Positions 16,885 through 26,834 of a DNA stretch of 64,000 bases are shown here, piece after piece. The DNA is taken from NCBI RefSeq assembly GCF_001429245.1, contig NZ_LMJE01000001.1, forward strand, positions 525,048-589,047, in the 5' to 3' direction. Origin of the DNA: Rhizobium sp. Root274 (lineage in GTDB: Bacteria; Pseudomonadota; Alphaproteobacteria; Rhizobiales; Rhizobiaceae). Under the pieces are notes generated by a model. The model saw nothing but the letters and a program-made list of their open reading frames with translations, was not told where the DNA came from and searched no databases. The stretch's first letter is position 1. Each line of letters starts with the position of its first letter. The position numbers were made by a program, and so were the translations under genes.

Positions 16885-18136
16885 GCCGCCGTAGCATGGT
16901 GAGCGAGAGCGCGATGCCGAAGATGGAAATCACCGTTGCCAGCGAGAAGAGCCAGGCATAGCCGACGCGGTCGGCGATGATGCCGGCAAGCGATGTGCCG
17001 ATAATATAGATCACCAGTTCGGCGCAGGCGAGCAAAGTGAAATCGGTGCCGGGCTGGTCGTCGGAGGCGGATTTCATGAAGAAGGAATAGATTGCCACCA
17101 GCTCCATGTAGCGGATCAGCGTCTGGAAACCGGAGGCGGCGAGTGCCACCGCCATGCCGGGGGCAAGGCCGAAGGCATTGAGCGAGAAGGCGAGGAAGCA
17201 AAGGCTGCGCAGACCGCCGAGCAGGAGCAGCGTCGATGACAGGCCGAGCCGGCGGATGACCACAGCGGCGAGCACGGCGCCCGCAAGCCCGGCGGTTGCC
17301 GCAGCCGTGCCGGAGAGATAGCCGATCCAGGCGGTCGGCACCTTGATATCGACGAGATAGGCGCCCTCCATGCCGCGCACCAGGCCTTCGCTGGCGCGGT
17401 AGCTCAGCGCAAAGCCGAGGATGAGCCAGGCCTGGGGACGGCGGAAGAAGGCGGCGAGGCTGGGCTTCGCCCGCGTGAGATCGATTTCAGCCCCCTCATT
17501 GTCTTCGGCCATGTAGAGGGTGGCGATGAGCGGCAGGAGCGACAGAGCCGCAACGATGAGAATGGTCGGGACCCAGCCGATCTGCTGGACGAGTACCAGA
17601 ACCAGCGTGCCGCCGATGATGACGCCGAGTGCCACGGCGCCGGCCTGCACGGCATTGCCGACGGCGCGCGCGCCGCCCTTCAGATGACGCACGGCATAAC
17701 CGTCTGTCGCGATATCCTGCAGCGAGGACAAAAGCGTGATGAAGAGGCCGAGGCCGAAAAGCGGCAAGGCATCGGACGGCGAGAACAAGGCCATGGCAGC
17801 GATGGCGAGCGAGACCAGCGCCTGGGTGGGCACGATCCAGCCGCGGCGATGGCCGAGCTTCGGCAGAAGCTTGTGGCGATCGACAAAGGGGGCCACCGCG
17901 AATTTCAGCACCAGCGGCAGCATCAACAGCGAGAAGAGGCCGATTGCCGTGCGCGAGGCGCCGGCTTCGCGCATCAGCGGCGGCAGCGCCACAAGCAGCA
18001 GATAGGTCGGGATGCCCTGGGCAAGGTAAAGGCCGGCCAGCACGGCATAGAGCCGGGCCATGCCGCGGGATGCCGCCTGACCGGCTGTTTCGACAGCGGC
18101 TGGGGAATGCGGGGTCGAGGAGACGGGCAAGGACAT
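16856..18136 (-). CDS. RhtX/FptX-like siderophore permease (MFS)
   Basis: 426 aa, about 12 membrane helices. Signature pieces are YLAQGIPTYLLLVALPPLMREAGAS and LQDIATDGYAVR, found in the AmpG/RhtX/FptX branch of the MFS. RhtX and FptX are single-protein inner-membrane importers of rhizobactin 1021 and pyochelin; AmpG carries muropeptides. The adjacent TonB receptor and AraC regulator favour the siderophore role over AmpG. The gene converges on the AraC gene with a short 3' overlap. Confidence 0.8.
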   Translation of the reverse strand: MSLPVSSTPHSPAAVETAGQAASRGMARLYAVLAGLYLAQGIPTYLLLVALPPLMREAGASRTAIGLFSLLMLPLVLKFAVAPFVDRHKLLPKLGHRRGWIVPTQALVSLAIAAMALFSPSDALPLFGLGLFITLLSSLQDIATDGYAVRHLKGGARAVGNAVQAGAVALGVIIGGTLVLVLVQQIGWVPTILIVAALSLLPLIATLYMAEDNEGAEIDLTRAKPSLAAFFRRPQAWLILGFALSYRASEGLVRGMEGAYLVDIKVPTAWIGYLSGTAAATAGLAGAVLAAVVIRRLGLSSTLLLLGGLRSLCFLAFSLNAFGLAPGMAVALAASGFQTLIRYMELVAIYSFFMKSASDDQPGTDFTLLACAELVIYIIGTSLAGIIADRVGYAWLFSLATVISIFGIALSLTMLRRLRQPAEPAA

Positions 18137-18259
18137 GGCGGCTTTCAGGGCGAGGATAAAGCGGAGAGTTCCGCTCTTCTTTAGCCACTCGCCGCCCGTC
18201 CCGCTTGGACTGTGGCGAACGAGACCCGGACTGGGGCGAACGTCTGGCGCCGTGACGCC

Positions 18260-18883
18260 TCAGGTCGAGGATCGCATCGAGGCCGTGGCAATGCCGGCGC
18301 CGATCAACAGCGTGCCACCGGCCTTGTTGAACAGGCCGATGGTGCGCGGGCTGCGCACGAGCGTGCGGGCCCTGGAGGCGACAAGCGCGTAGCCGACCGC
18401 ATTGAGGAAAGCAAGGACCAGAAAGGTCGTTTCGAAGATCACCATCTGGGTGAAGAAATCGGCGTGTTTGTTGAGGAACTGCGGCAGGAAGGCGACGAAG
18501 AAGGTGATGCTCTTCGGGTTGAGCGCGGTCACCAGCCAGGCGTGGCCGATCATTCGTGCCGCACTTGCGGCATCCGTGCGGGGTGCGACGTCCAGCGTGC
18601 CGCCGGCCCGGAAGAGCTTGATGCCGAGATAGATCAGATAACCGGCGCCGAGAAGTTTCAGCGTCGTGAAGACCGTGGCAGAGGCGGCAAGGATTGCGCC
18701 GACGCCCAGCATCGAAAGCGTCATGGCGGTGAAATCACCGAGCGCAACGCCGATCGAGACGGGCAAGGCGCTGCGCCAGCCCTGTCCCAGCGCATAGGAC
18801 ATGACCAAAAGGATGGTCGGGCCGGGGATGACGAGAAGCACCGCAGAGGCGGCGGCGAAGGCGATCCAGGTTTCGAAGGTCAT
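18260..18883 (-). CDS. LysE/RhtB family exporter
   Basis: 207 aa, about six membrane segments. The N-terminal LVIPGPTILLVMSYALGQGWRSA is the conserved LysE/RhtB opening, and WLVTALNPKSITFFVAFLPQF is the second family signature. These inner-membrane proteins export amino acids such as threonine, homoserine or lysine. The ATG at 18883 is preceded by AGGAGAA on the minus strand. It stands alone; a full intergenic repeat follows its 5' side. The substrate is unknown. Confidence 0.85.
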   Translation of the reverse strand: MTFETWIAFAAASAVLLVIPGPTILLVMSYALGQGWRSALPVSIGVALGDFTAMTLSMLGVGAILAASATVFTTLKLLGAGYLIYLGIKLFRAGGTLDVAPRTDAASAARMIGHAWLVTALNPKSITFFVAFLPQFLNKHADFFTQMVIFETTFLVLAFLNAVGYALVASRARTLVRSPRTIGLFNKAGGTLLIGAGIATASMRSST

Positions 18884-18969
18884 GGGGTTCTCCTGCCAAT
18901 GAACAGGATCAATCCCGAGGGACGGACGGTTGTAAAGAGGGTTTTCGTTATTTTGGGCGGTCGGTCGCT

Positions 18970-19114
18970 GTCTACCCTCCCCTTGAGGGGGAGCGTCATC
19001 TGCCGGGTGGGGTGATGCCGCTCCCGTCCGGTGCCGTGATCACCCCCACCCGCTGCTTTGCGGCGACCTCCCCCTCAAGGGGGAGGTGGGAGCCTCGAGG
19101 GGGAGGTTGGAGCG
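18970..19114. repeat. Intergenic palindromic repeat, full copy
   Basis: The same block order as 604-772: CCCTCCCCTTGAGGGGGAG, then GGGTGGGGTGATG, CCCCCACCCGCTGC, the GC-ttt-GC hairpin and CCTCCCCCTCAAGGGGGAGG. The right edge has an additional GAGGGGGAGGTTGGAG block. It abuts the stop codon of the acetyltransferase gene. Its conservation over about 145 bases with the first copy, in unrelated surroundings, marks it as a dispersed element. Confidence 0.65.
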
Positions 19115-19618
19115 TCACTCCCCCAGCTTCAGCTCCATCATCGTCAGGTCCAGCCAGCGGCCGAATTTCTTGCCGACTTCATGGTGGGTGCCGACGAGGC
19201 GGAAGCCGAGGCTTTTGTGGAGGGCGATCGAGCCGGTGTTACCGGCTTCGATGGCGGCGACCATGACGTGGATGTCCCCTGCCCTCGCCCGCTCTATAAG
19301 CGCTGTCATCAGGGCTTTGCCGATGCCGCGGCCGTAAAAATCCTTCTCGACATAGACAGAATGTTCGACCGACTGGCGGAAGCCGTCGAACGGGCGCCAG
19401 TCGCCATAGGAGGCGTAGCCGGCGATCCGGCCTTCAGCTTCGGCAACGAGGATCGGAAAGCCTCGCGATTGACGCAGCTCGAACCAGGCGCGGCGGTTGG
19501 CGAGGTCGACGAGGGTCTCGTTCCAGATCGCCGTCGTCTCGGCCACCGCGTGATTGTAGATGGCAAGCAGCGCCGGGAGGTCGTCTTCGGTGGCGTCGCG
19601 GAGGATGAAATCGGTCAT
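19115..19618 (-). CDS. GNAT N-acetyltransferase (PAT/MddA-like)
   Basis: 167 aa. The acetyl-CoA loop is YGRGIGKALM after the SVYVEKDF strand, and IEAGNTGSIALHKSLGFRLVG is motif B. The N-terminal DLPALLAIYNHAVAETTAIWNE and the length match the phosphinothricin/methionine-sulfoximine acetyltransferase group (YncA, MddA), cytoplasmic enzymes that detoxify amino-acid analogues. Exact substrate unproven. It is a single gene next to a dispersed repeat. Confidence 0.8.
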   Translation of the reverse strand: MTDFILRDATEDDLPALLAIYNHAVAETTAIWNETLVDLANRRAWFELRQSRGFPILVAEAEGRIAGYASYGDWRPFDGFRQSVEHSVYVEKDFYGRGIGKALMTALIERARAGDIHVMVAAIEAGNTGSIALHKSLGFRLVGTHHEVGKKFGRWLDLTMMELKLGE

Positions 19619-19851
19619 AGGGGCTCGTGCATGTGGGCCGGCGGCGCCGGATGTTCGGGTGGGGAAAGCTATCGGGCGGCTCTCCTTTGCGGGAAAGCTG
19701 GCTCGTGCCGATCAGGCCAGAACGGCTTCGCCTTCCATGCGCGAAAACTTGACCGCATGCAATTGCGTCTGCAAAACCGTTTCGCAGTTTTTGCGGACCT
19801 GCTTTACACTCAGCCTTGTTTCATCATCAGTTGTTCTTCGGAGATATTTCC

Positions 19852-20301
19852 ATGCCTGCTTTTCTTTTCCCCATGGCGACGCGCTATCTGCTCGTCTCGC
19901 TGGCGATCACGGTCGGCCTGACTGCGACTGTGATGGTTCTCACGACCTACGGATACATGCATGACCGGCCTTCAAGCCTCAGCCATATCGTGGTCATGGG
20001 GGCCGGAATGTGGGCGGGCACCTATTTCGCCAAGCAGACGGGGCGGCCGGCGGAATGGCGCGAATGCTTCCGGATCGGCGCGGTTTTGACTTTGCTGCAG
20101 ATTGCACTCTCCGCCGTTCTCACCGTCGGCTTCATGCTGTTGCCGGGGGCCGGCCTGGAGGAGATGACCAACAATCTTTCGCCGGAGCTTTTCGGCCTGC
20201 TTGCCGGAATGCTCGTTTTTATCGGCCTTCTCTACTGGGTCGGGACCGCCGCCTTCCTGAGGCTCGGCTCTAAGTCTGCAATCAAGGCGAAGAAGGCCTG
20301 A
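19852..20301 (+). CDS. Small membrane protein (ABZJ_00895-like)
   Basis: 149 aa with four hydrophobic segments. The loop after helix 2 reads MGAGMWAGTYFAKQTGRP, which resembles the ABZJ_00895 family of unknown function; I am only moderately sure. A GGAG lies 9 bases before the ATG at 19852, so a start at 19816 is less likely. The last residues (KSAIKAKKA) are basic and probably cytoplasmic. It converges on the hemolysin III gene with only 6 bases between. Confidence 0.65.
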   Translation: MPAFLFPMATRYLLVSLAITVGLTATVMVLTTYGYMHDRPSSLSHIVVMGAGMWAGTYFAKQTGRPAEWRECFRIGAVLTLLQIALSAVLTVGFMLLPGAGLEEMTNNLSPELFGLLAGMLVFIGLLYWVGTAAFLRLGSKSAIKAKKA

Positions 20302-20307
20302 CGAGGT

Positions 20308-20967
20308 TCAGCCTAGGCTGATCGCCGTGAACACCGCCGAATAGTGCACGATGGCGGCGGTGACGACAAAGGCGTGCCAGATGGCGTTCTGGAAGCGGAG
20401 GCGCTCCCAGACATGGAAGACGACACCGGCGGAATAGATGCAGCCGCCGATGATGATCAGCGTCAGGGTGACGCCGGGGATGATTTCCGACAGCGGGCCC
20501 ATGGCGAGCGCGCCGCTCCAGCCCATGGCGAGATAAAGCAGGATCGCGAGCTTGTCGTAGCGGCCGGGATAACGGAATTTCAGCCAGATGCCGGTGATCG
20601 CGGTGGCCCAGATGCCGAGAAGAAGCGCCAGGATCAGCGGGCGATCGGCGCCCTGAACCAGAAAGGGCGTGTAGGTGGAGGCGATCAAGATGAAGATCGC
20701 CGAATGGTCGAAGCGGCGCAGCCACCACTTCACCTTCGAATGCGGCCACATATTGTAGGTGAAGGAGACGCCGAGCGCGATGATCAGGCCGAGGCCATAG
20801 ATCCAGCTCGCGGCAATATTGGCATAATCGGAATAGACGGTGGCGTAGAAGATCAGCGCGGTTGCGCCGACCAGCGCGAAGACGACACCGATGCCATGGA
20901 TGATCCCGTCGGCAACCAGCTCATGCAGGTCATAGGCGCGGCCAAACTTGAAATTCTCGGTGTTCAT
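20308..20967 (-). CDS. Hemolysin III family (PAQR) membrane protein
   Basis: 219 aa, seven membrane helices. PAQR landmarks are HELVADGIIHGIGV, the FDHSAIFILIASTYTPF segment and WHAFVVTAAIVHY, whose Asp and His residues coordinate zinc in adiponectin-receptor relatives. Bacterial members (YqfA/TrhA) affect membrane fluidity. The start at 20967 is used because the family begins near here; the frame is open to 21012. It lies alone. Confidence 0.85.
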   Translation of the reverse strand: MNTENFKFGRAYDLHELVADGIIHGIGVVFALVGATALIFYATVYSDYANIAASWIYGLGLIIALGVSFTYNMWPHSKVKWWLRRFDHSAIFILIASTYTPFLVQGADRPLILALLLGIWATAITGIWLKFRYPGRYDKLAILLYLAMGWSGALAMGPLSEIIPGVTLTLIIIGGCIYSAGVVFHVWERLRFQNAIWHAFVVTAAIVHYSAVFTAISLG

Positions 20968-21175
20968 AACGTCTCTGTGTCTCGTCTGTGCTTTCCGGTG
21001 GTGGCGAAGCATATTTTGGAATGATGGCGGAAAAGGCTTCGGGCGACAAGGTGGCCCGCGTTCACGAACGTCCGGCGACGGTAATCATGCTTGCTTGCCT
21101 TATGATCCCACGCCGCCTACCAATCCATCGTTAACGCCCCGCGCCTGCCCCTCCTCCCGCCCGCGAGAAAAATCC

Positions 21176-21556
21176 ATGCGCTTCACCATCCTTGCGACCT
21201 TTGCCGCCCTCACCACCTATTGCTGGTTCCTGCTAAAGGTGGGCCAGGCACGGGGGAAATTCGGGATCGAGGCACCGAAGACGACGGGCAATGCAGACTT
21301 CGAGCGGATCTTTCGCGTGCAGCAGAATACCGTCGAGCAACTGGTGCTGTTTTTGCCGTCGCTGTGGATCTTCGGCTTTTACGTTTCGGACGTGTTCGCC
21401 GGACTGCTGGGGCTCGGGTGGACGGCGGCGCGGGCGCTTTATGCGGCGGAATATTATGCCGATGCGAAGAAGCGTGGTCCGGGGGCGGCCCTGACCTTTC
21501 TGATCGGGATCGTGCTGCTGGTCGGCGGCACCGTGGGGGCGTTAATCAAGCTGTGA
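21176..21556 (+). CDS. MAPEG family membrane protein
   Basis: 126 aa, four hydrophobic segments. The MAPEG motif is clear: FERIFRVQQNTVEQLVLFLP, where the Arg and Asn residues bind glutathione in microsomal glutathione transferases. Bacterial members may act in glutathione conjugation or peroxide reduction at the membrane. The frame opens further upstream, but the ATG at 21176 begins with the usual hydrophobic helix. No clear ribosome site is seen before it. Confidence 0.8.
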   Translation: MRFTILATFAALTTYCWFLLKVGQARGKFGIEAPKTTGNADFERIFRVQQNTVEQLVLFLPSLWIFGFYVSDVFAGLLGLGWTAARALYAAEYYADAKKRGPGAALTFLIGIVLLVGGTVGALIKL

Positions 21557-21851
21557 GCCTGCGCGCGAGCGCGGAGGCCGACAGGAGCTGTGGCGATCGG
21601 CAATATCTTTGGCAGCCTGCACGAAAGACGACACTTTTGTCGCGGAACTGGGCAATTTTTTGCCATTTCCGGGCATTTGGCGCCGAATCTTAGCACTTGT
21701 TAAATGAGAACTGACTAACTTTTTTTTCCAAAGGCCTCTCTGCGGATCGCGTGGAATGCCAGCGGATTTTCCCGTCGCCGGACGGGCCCGGATGGAAGAC
21801 CATGGTTCAGCACGTGCGGGTCCGCAGTGCTAACCTCTGTCCGAGGACGTC

Positions 21852-23663
21852 ATGACCATTCGTCTCAAACTTCTTGCCTGCATTTCGCTGCTCACCGCAA
21901 CGATCGTGATCATCTCCGCCTTCTCCTTCTATGCCATGCACCAGCAGTCGCTGCTGGCGAACACGATCGTATCGGATCGCGTTCTGCCCATGGAGCAGCT
22001 CAAATCCGTCGCCGACGCCTACGCCGTCAGCATCGTCGATACGGCCCACAAGGTGCGGTCGGGTGCCCTGACCTTCGGCCAGGGCAGCGAGAGCGTGAAG
22101 CAGGCTCTGACGATCATCGACGACAAGTGGGCGGCCTATATGGCGACGACACTGACCGAGGAGGAGGCCAGGATCGCCAGCGAATTCGCGCGGACGCGAC
22201 AGCAGGCCGATGTGGGCGTGAAGACCCTGCAGGCCATTCTCGCGGCATCCGACATGGCGGCACTGACCACCTTCGTCGAAACGACGCTCTACCCGACCAT
22301 CGATCCGCTGGGCACTGAAATCTCCCGGCTGATCGATCTGCAGATTCGCGTGGCCAAGGAAAATCTCGCAACGGGCAATGCCCTGAAAAACCTGATGACG
22401 AGCCTGATGATCGGGCTTTCGACCGTGGCGGCCGGTGTGGCCGGCTTCTCGATCTTCACGGTGATCGCCGGCGTCATCCGGCCCGTCAGCTCAATCACGA
22501 AGGCCATGGACCAGTTGGCCCATGGCGAGCTCGACGTGGCGATCTACGGCGAAGGCCGGCGCGACGAGATCGGGGTCATGGCCTCCACCGTCGGCGTGTT
22601 CCGCGACAATGCACGCGAGCGGGTACGGCTGGAACGGGAGGCAGAGAAAAACCGCGCCACCGCCGAATGCGAACGGCTGGAGCGCGAGGCACTTGCCGCG
22701 CAGGAGGCCGCCGAGGTGCGCTTCGCCGTCGAGAGCATCGGCGACGCGCTGGGACGCCTGTCGGATGGCAAACTGACTCACCGCATCGCGCAGGCCTTCG
22801 CGCCGAGGCTCGATCCCGTCCGGATCGACTTCAACACCGCAGTGGAAAAACTCGAGGTGGCGATGCGACGGGTCGGGGAAAACGCCCAGGCGATCGCCGC
22901 AGGTTCCGGGCAAATCCATTCCGCTGCAGACGACCTGTCCAAGCGAACCGAACGTCAGGCGGCTTCGGTGGAAGAGACGGCGGCGGCACTCGAACAGATC
23001 ACCACGACCATCGGCGAAACCAGCCATCGTGCCCAGGAGGCCGGACGGCAGGTGCACGAGACGCGGGCGGCGGCCGAACGCTCCGGCGCGATCGTCGAGC
23101 GGGCCGTGTCCGCCATGCAGGAGATCGAGGGCTCGTCGAAGGAGATCACCACGATTATCAGCGTCATCGATGAGATCGCCTTCCAGACGAACCTCCTGGC
23201 GCTTAATGCCGGGGTGGAGGCCGCCCGTGCGGGCGAAGCCGGCAAGGGGTTTGCCGTCGTGGCGCAGGAAGTGCGCGAGCTCGCCCAGCGCTCCGGCAGT
23301 GCGGCAAAGGAAATCCGCGCGCTGATCGGCAAATCCGGCGACCAGGTGAAGAACGGTGTCGATCTGGTGGTGGCAACCGGGCAGGCGCTGGAGGACATCG
23401 TGGCGCGGGTGCAGGCGGTAAGCGTCAATGTGTCCGCCATCGTGGAAGCCTCCGGCGACCAGTCGACAGGACTCAAGGAGATCAACACCGCCGTGGCCAT
23501 CATGGACCAGGGCACACAGCAGAATGCCGCCATGGTGGAGGAATCGACCGCTGCCAGCCATTCGCTGGCCAAGGAGGCAGAGGCGCTGTTCCAGCTGATC
23601 GGACGTTTCGAGATTGGCGGACAGACGACGAGCACCCCGCCGCCACTGCGCCGGGCGGCATAA
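21852..23663 (+). CDS. Methyl-accepting chemotaxis protein
   Basis: 603 aa. TM1 is at about residues 9-28, a periplasmic helical sensor spans roughly 30-180, TM2 is at about 182-206, and a HAMP domain follows. The signalling tip is [16 protein letters not shown]. It would report ligand binding to CheA/CheW. The C-terminus ends in RRAA and lacks the WEEF-type tether seen in the next receptor. GAGGA precedes the ATG at 21852. A 9-bp hairpin follows the gene. The ligand is unknown. Confidence 0.9.
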   Translation: MTIRLKLLACISLLTATIVIISAFSFYAMHQQSLLANTIVSDRVLPMEQLKSVADAYAVSIVDTAHKVRSGALTFGQGSESVKQALTIIDDKWAAYMATTLTEEEARIASEFARTRQQADVGVKTLQAILAASDMAALTTFVETTLYPTIDPLGTEISRLIDLQIRVAKENLATGNALKNLMTSLMIGLSTVAAGVAGFSIFTVIAGVIRPVSSITKAMDQLAHGELDVAIYGEGRRDEIGVMASTVGVFRDNARERVRLEREAEKNRATAECERLEREALAAQEAAEVRFAVESIGDALGRLSDGKLTHRIAQAFAPRLDPVRIDFNTAVEKLEVAMRRVGENAQAIAAGSGQIHSAADDLSKRTERQAASVEETAAALEQITTTIGETSHRAQEAGRQVHETRAAAERSGAIVERAVSAMQEIEGSSKEITTIISVIDEIAFQTNLLALNAGVEAARAGEAGKGFAVVAQEVRELAQRSGSAAKEIRALIGKSGDQVKNGVDLVVATGQALEDIVARVQAVSVNVSAIVEASGDQSTGLKEINTAVAIMDQGTQQNAAMVEESTAASHSLAKEAEALFQLIGRFEIGGQTTSTPPPLRRAA

Positions 23664-24074
23664 TTGCTGCCGGCAGCCGGTCAACGGACATCCAGGGGCG
23701 CCCTGCCCGGTAAACCATTTCACGAGGCCGCTTTCGCGGCCTCGTTGCATTTTGCGGTCAGCCTCCATCGCCTGTCACGGGGAGAAGGGAGAGCTGGCGT
23801 TAACTAAATTTATCTTTATATGACAATGTCTTGTTTTAAAATTGGGCATTTTTGGCCGAGCTTTATTAACTCTCTTTTATGTAGCGCCCCCTAAGTTGCA
23901 GTTGCGAAACCGGTGAACGAAACCGGGACGCCGGCGCGCGCTACGGATGTACGCGTGGCGGGCCGACGTTGCGATATCGTCTCTATCGCTGACCGCACAC
24001 GACGCTCCCGGGCAGATGAGCTGCTCTTTGGCCTCCCTCCACATCTTCACCATTCTTCGGACAGGGGCACCCCC
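23664..24074. other. Intergenic region between chemoreceptors
   Basis: Contains the hairpin at 23723-23744 and an AT-rich stretch at about 23800-23890 (GTTAACTAAATTTATC, TTTTAAAATTGGGCATTTTT), far more AT-rich than the surroundings and likely to hold the promoter of the second chemoreceptor. No gene is supported in it; the frame of the next CDS continues upward to 23913 without a better start. Confidence 0.5.
23723..23744 (+). terminator. Hairpin terminator after chemoreceptor
   Basis: CGAGGCCGC and GCGGCCTCG pair over nine bases around a TTTC loop, followed by TTGCATTTT. The position 60 bases after the stop codon at 23663 fits a rho-independent terminator, though the T-run is interrupted. 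Confidence 0.65.
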
Positions 24075-26024
24075 GTGAAACACATCTCCATCACAGGAAA
24101 ATTTCTCACCATCATGGCCGGTTTCGGCCTATTCTCGCTCGGCACGGCGATCTATTCCGGCCAGACAATGTCCAAAATAGATGTCAGTTACAGCACCTTG
24201 CTAGAGCAGGAATCGACTGCCGCTCTCTATATGGCGCGGGCCAACCGCAGCCTTCAGACCGCACGCGCCTCTATCGGCGAACTGATGATGGCCCAGTCCG
24301 TTGAGGACAACCAGGAGGCGGAGAAGGCGATTAAGGAGGCCGAGACCAATTTCGCGTCCTTCATGGATACGGTCACGACCGCGCTTCCGGCGCGTCGCTC
24401 GGCCTTGGAACCCCTGAAGGCAGAAACTTTGGCGGCATTCGCCGCCTGCAACGCGAGCATCGAGGCCGCACGCACCTCAACCACCGCGCAGGAAAACCTG
24501 GCCTCACAAGAAATCTTCCTGAAAGGCTGCCAGCCCGCCATCGTTGCGGTGTCGCCGAAGCTTGTGGCGGCGTCCTCCGAGATCATGGACAGTGCGGACA
24601 AGGTCAGCGACGACCTCTCGGGCATGGTAAGCACGACAATCACCACCACGCTCACGGCTGTCATAGGCGGTCTGCTGCTGGTGCTGGTGCTCGGCTTCCT
24701 GGCCGTGCGCGCCTGGCTGGTCCGGCCGATCCAGGCAATGTCGCAGACGATGACGGTGCTTGCCAATGGCGACCTTTCCGCAACCGTAGACGGCACCGAC
24801 CGGCGCGACGAGATCGGCGGCATGGCCAAGGCCGTGCAGATCTTCAAGGACAATGGCCTGAAGACCAGGGCGCTGGAGCAGGAGGCTATTGCCAACCGTT
24901 CCGCCAGCGAGGCCGAGCGCGCACGCACGGCCGAGGCCGACCGGATCCGGGCCGAGCAGATGGCGCAGGCAACCTCGGGTCTTGCCGAAGGCCTGAAGCA
25001 TCTCTCGCATGGCGATCTGACCTTCCAGCTGAGCCAGCCATTTGCCAGCGACTTCGAAAGCCTGCGTGCCGACTTCAACGCCGCCGTCACGCAGCTCGGC
25101 GATAGCCTTCGCTCGGTTTCGCAGGCGACCGGCTCGATCGACGACGGCGCCCGCGAGATCAGCCAGAGCGCATCCGACCTTTCCAAGCGCACCGAACAAC
25201 AGGCAGCCTCGCTCGAGGAAACCGCCGCAGCCCTCGACCAGATCACCACCAATGTGTCGAACTCGTCGAAGCGCACGGAGGAGGCACGCAATGTGGCGAT
25301 CCAGGCGAACCAGTCGGCCCGCCGCTCCGGTGAAGTGGTGTCGAATGCGGTCAACGCCATGCAGCGGATCGAGCAATCGTCGAGCCAGATCTCCAACATC
25401 ATCGGGGTCATCGACGAAATCGCCTTCCAGACCAACCTGCTCGCCTTGAACGCTGGTGTCGAAGCGGCGCGCGCGGGTGAAGCGGGCAAGGGTTTTGCCG
25501 TCGTTGCCCAGGAGGTGCGCGAACTGGCTCAGCGCTCCGCTCAGGCGGCAAAAGAGATCAAGGATCTGATCCGCAACTCGACCGACGAGGTTTCGACCGG
25601 CGTCAAGCTGGTGCAGGAGACCGGCGAGGCGCTGAAGGTGATCGAGACCCAGGTTGTGACGATCAACGCCCAATTGGATGCGATTGCCACGTCCGCAAAG
25701 GAGCAGTCGGTGGGCTTGGCGGAAGTCAACACGGCCGTCAACCAGATGGACCAGGTGACCCAGCAGAATGCCGCGATGGTGGAGGAATCCACGGCCGCCA
25801 GCGCTTCTCTGGCTAGCGAAGTGACGCGGATGCGCGAGATCATTGCCGGGTTCCGGCTTGGTCAGGCGACCACTGTGAGCGTTGCCCAGCCGAGCCGGCC
25901 TCAAGCAGTGCGAGCTGAGCAGAAGCCGGTCGCATCCCCTGCCCGCCGGATGATGGCCAAGGTCGCCAGCGCCGTCGGCATGGGTGGCAGCGCTCAGGTG
26001 GCCGAAAGCTGGGAAGAGTTCTGA
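24075..26024 (+). CDS. Methyl-accepting chemotaxis protein with CheR/CheB tether
   Basis: 649 aa from the GTG at 24075. TM1 at about 11-30, a periplasmic helical bundle, TM2 at about 195-217, HAMP, a second HAMP-like segment ([19 protein letters not shown]), then the signalling domain with [16 protein letters not shown]. It ends in ESWEEF, a pentapeptide like the NWETF/WEEF tethers that bind CheR and CheB. This makes it a high-abundance-type receptor that could help methylate tetherless partners such as the one upstream. The ribosome site (AGGGG) is weak and the frame is open to 23913, so the start is uncertain. Confidence 0.9.
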   Translation: MKHISITGKFLTIMAGFGLFSLGTAIYSGQTMSKIDVSYSTLLEQESTAALYMARANRSLQTARASIGELMMAQSVEDNQEAEKAIKEAETNFASFMDTVTTALPARRSALEPLKAETLAAFAACNASIEAARTSTTAQENLASQEIFLKGCQPAIVAVSPKLVAASSEIMDSADKVSDDLSGMVSTTITTTLTAVIGGLLLVLVLGFLAVRAWLVRPIQAMSQTMTVLANGDLSATVDGTDRRDEIGGMAKAVQIFKDNGLKTRALEQEAIANRSASEAERARTAEADRIRAEQMAQATSGLAEGLKHLSHGDLTFQLSQPFASDFESLRADFNAAVTQLGDSLRSVSQATGSIDDGAREISQSASDLSKRTEQQAASLEETAAALDQITTNVSNSSKRTEEARNVAIQANQSARRSGEVVSNAVNAMQRIEQSSSQISNIIGVIDEIAFQTNLLALNAGVEAARAGEAGKGFAVVAQEVRELAQRSAQAAKEIKDLIRNSTDEVSTGVKLVQETGEALKVIETQVVTINAQLDAIATSAKEQSVGLAEVNTAVNQMDQVTQQNAAMVEESTAASASLASEVTRMREIIAGFRLGQATTVSVAQPSRPQAVRAEQKPVASPARRMMAKVASAVGMGGSAQVAESWEEF

Positions 26025-26049
26025 GCCTTCCACCAAACGACCAAACAAG

Positions 26050-26080
26050 AGAGACCGGGGCCGTGTCTGCCCCGGTCTCT
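26050..26080. terminator. Bidirectional hairpin terminator
   Basis: AGAGACCGGGG and CCCCGGTCTCT pair perfectly over 11 bases around a nine-base loop. It sits between the chemoreceptor (plus) and the DUF305 gene (minus), which converge. A short T stretch follows on the plus strand. Confidence 0.75.
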
Positions 26081-26111
26081 TGCATGTCAGGGTTTGTGAT
26101 TTCGGCTGTGA

Positions 26112-26621
26112 TCAGCGATTGGCGGCGGACTGGACCGGGATCTGAGGCGGCAGATCCCGCGCATCCTCGGCTGGCGGATTGGCTTCGAGATCGGCGATCA
26201 GCGCCTTCATCTCCGCAATCTCCCGCACCTGCGCCTCGATAATGCCATCGGCGAGCTTGCGCACGCGCGGGTCGCGGATATGGGCCCGCTCGCTGGTCAT
26301 GATGGCGATCGAATGGTGCGGGATCATCGCCTTCATGTAGCTCACATCATAGACCGTTTCCTGGCTGCGCACGAGCCAGAGCGCGCCGGCGAAGACGACG
26401 ACACTGCCGGCGATGATGGCGGCGTTGAGACGCTGGTTCTTGTACATCGAAGCCATGAAACCCATCATGATCATCGCCATCACCGCGCCCATCAGCAGCG
26501 CCATCCACGTTCGCGTCTGGCTATAGGTCACGTGGTCGAGCGCGAAGGTGTTGAGATACATCAGCGCGAACATGACGATGGTGGAGGTGGCGATCATCGC
26601 GGCAAAGCGGGTGTAGGACAT
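26112..26621 (-). CDS. DUF305 membrane protein
   Basis: 169 aa. Three hydrophobic segments fill residues 5-90, and a DUF305 domain follows: MKAMIPHHSIAIMTSERAHI, with the conserved Met and paired His that suggest metal (often copper) binding. The domain would face the periplasm. GGAG precedes the ATG at 26621; the long open frame upstream to 26999 is not supported. Upstream on the minus strand, GGAAC is followed after 16 bases by TGTT (about 26679-26703), one base off the stress promoter. Confidence 0.8.
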   Translation of the reverse strand: MSYTRFAAMIATSTIVMFALMYLNTFALDHVTYSQTRTWMALLMGAVMAMIMMGFMASMYKNQRLNAAIIAGSVVVFAGALWLVRSQETVYDVSYMKAMIPHHSIAIMTSERAHIRDPRVRKLADGIIEAQVREIAEMKALIADLEANPPAEDARDLPPQIPVQSAANR

Positions 26622-26834
26622 GGCGGCTGCTCCGTGGTGATGGCTGCAAGCGCGGGGCATACAAGGGTGCGCTCCGCTGGCGGCTTTAGGGCGAACATCG
26701 CCAAGGGCGGATTGTTCCATTGGAGGCTGGGCTGGGCAGTAGGCAGCCGCTCTGGTGGGGCGGCGACTTGCCCAAGGTTCTGTATTGCCAAACGCACTAC
26801 ATCTGCGATAATCATTCGGTAAAGGAGACTGCCG

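Noticed and set aside
19115-19618. GNAT protein as a toxin of the TacT type
   Set aside because: Sequence fits the PAT/MddA detoxification group and there is no DUF1778 antitoxin next to it.
22491-26048. Two long minus-strand ORFs (425 and 514 codons) opposite the chemoreceptors
   Set aside because: They mirror the conserved chemoreceptor codons and have no ribosome site or domain.
26679-26703. GGAAC-N16-TGTT before the DUF305 gene
   Set aside because: Same one-base mismatch; mentioned with the gene but not called as a promoter.
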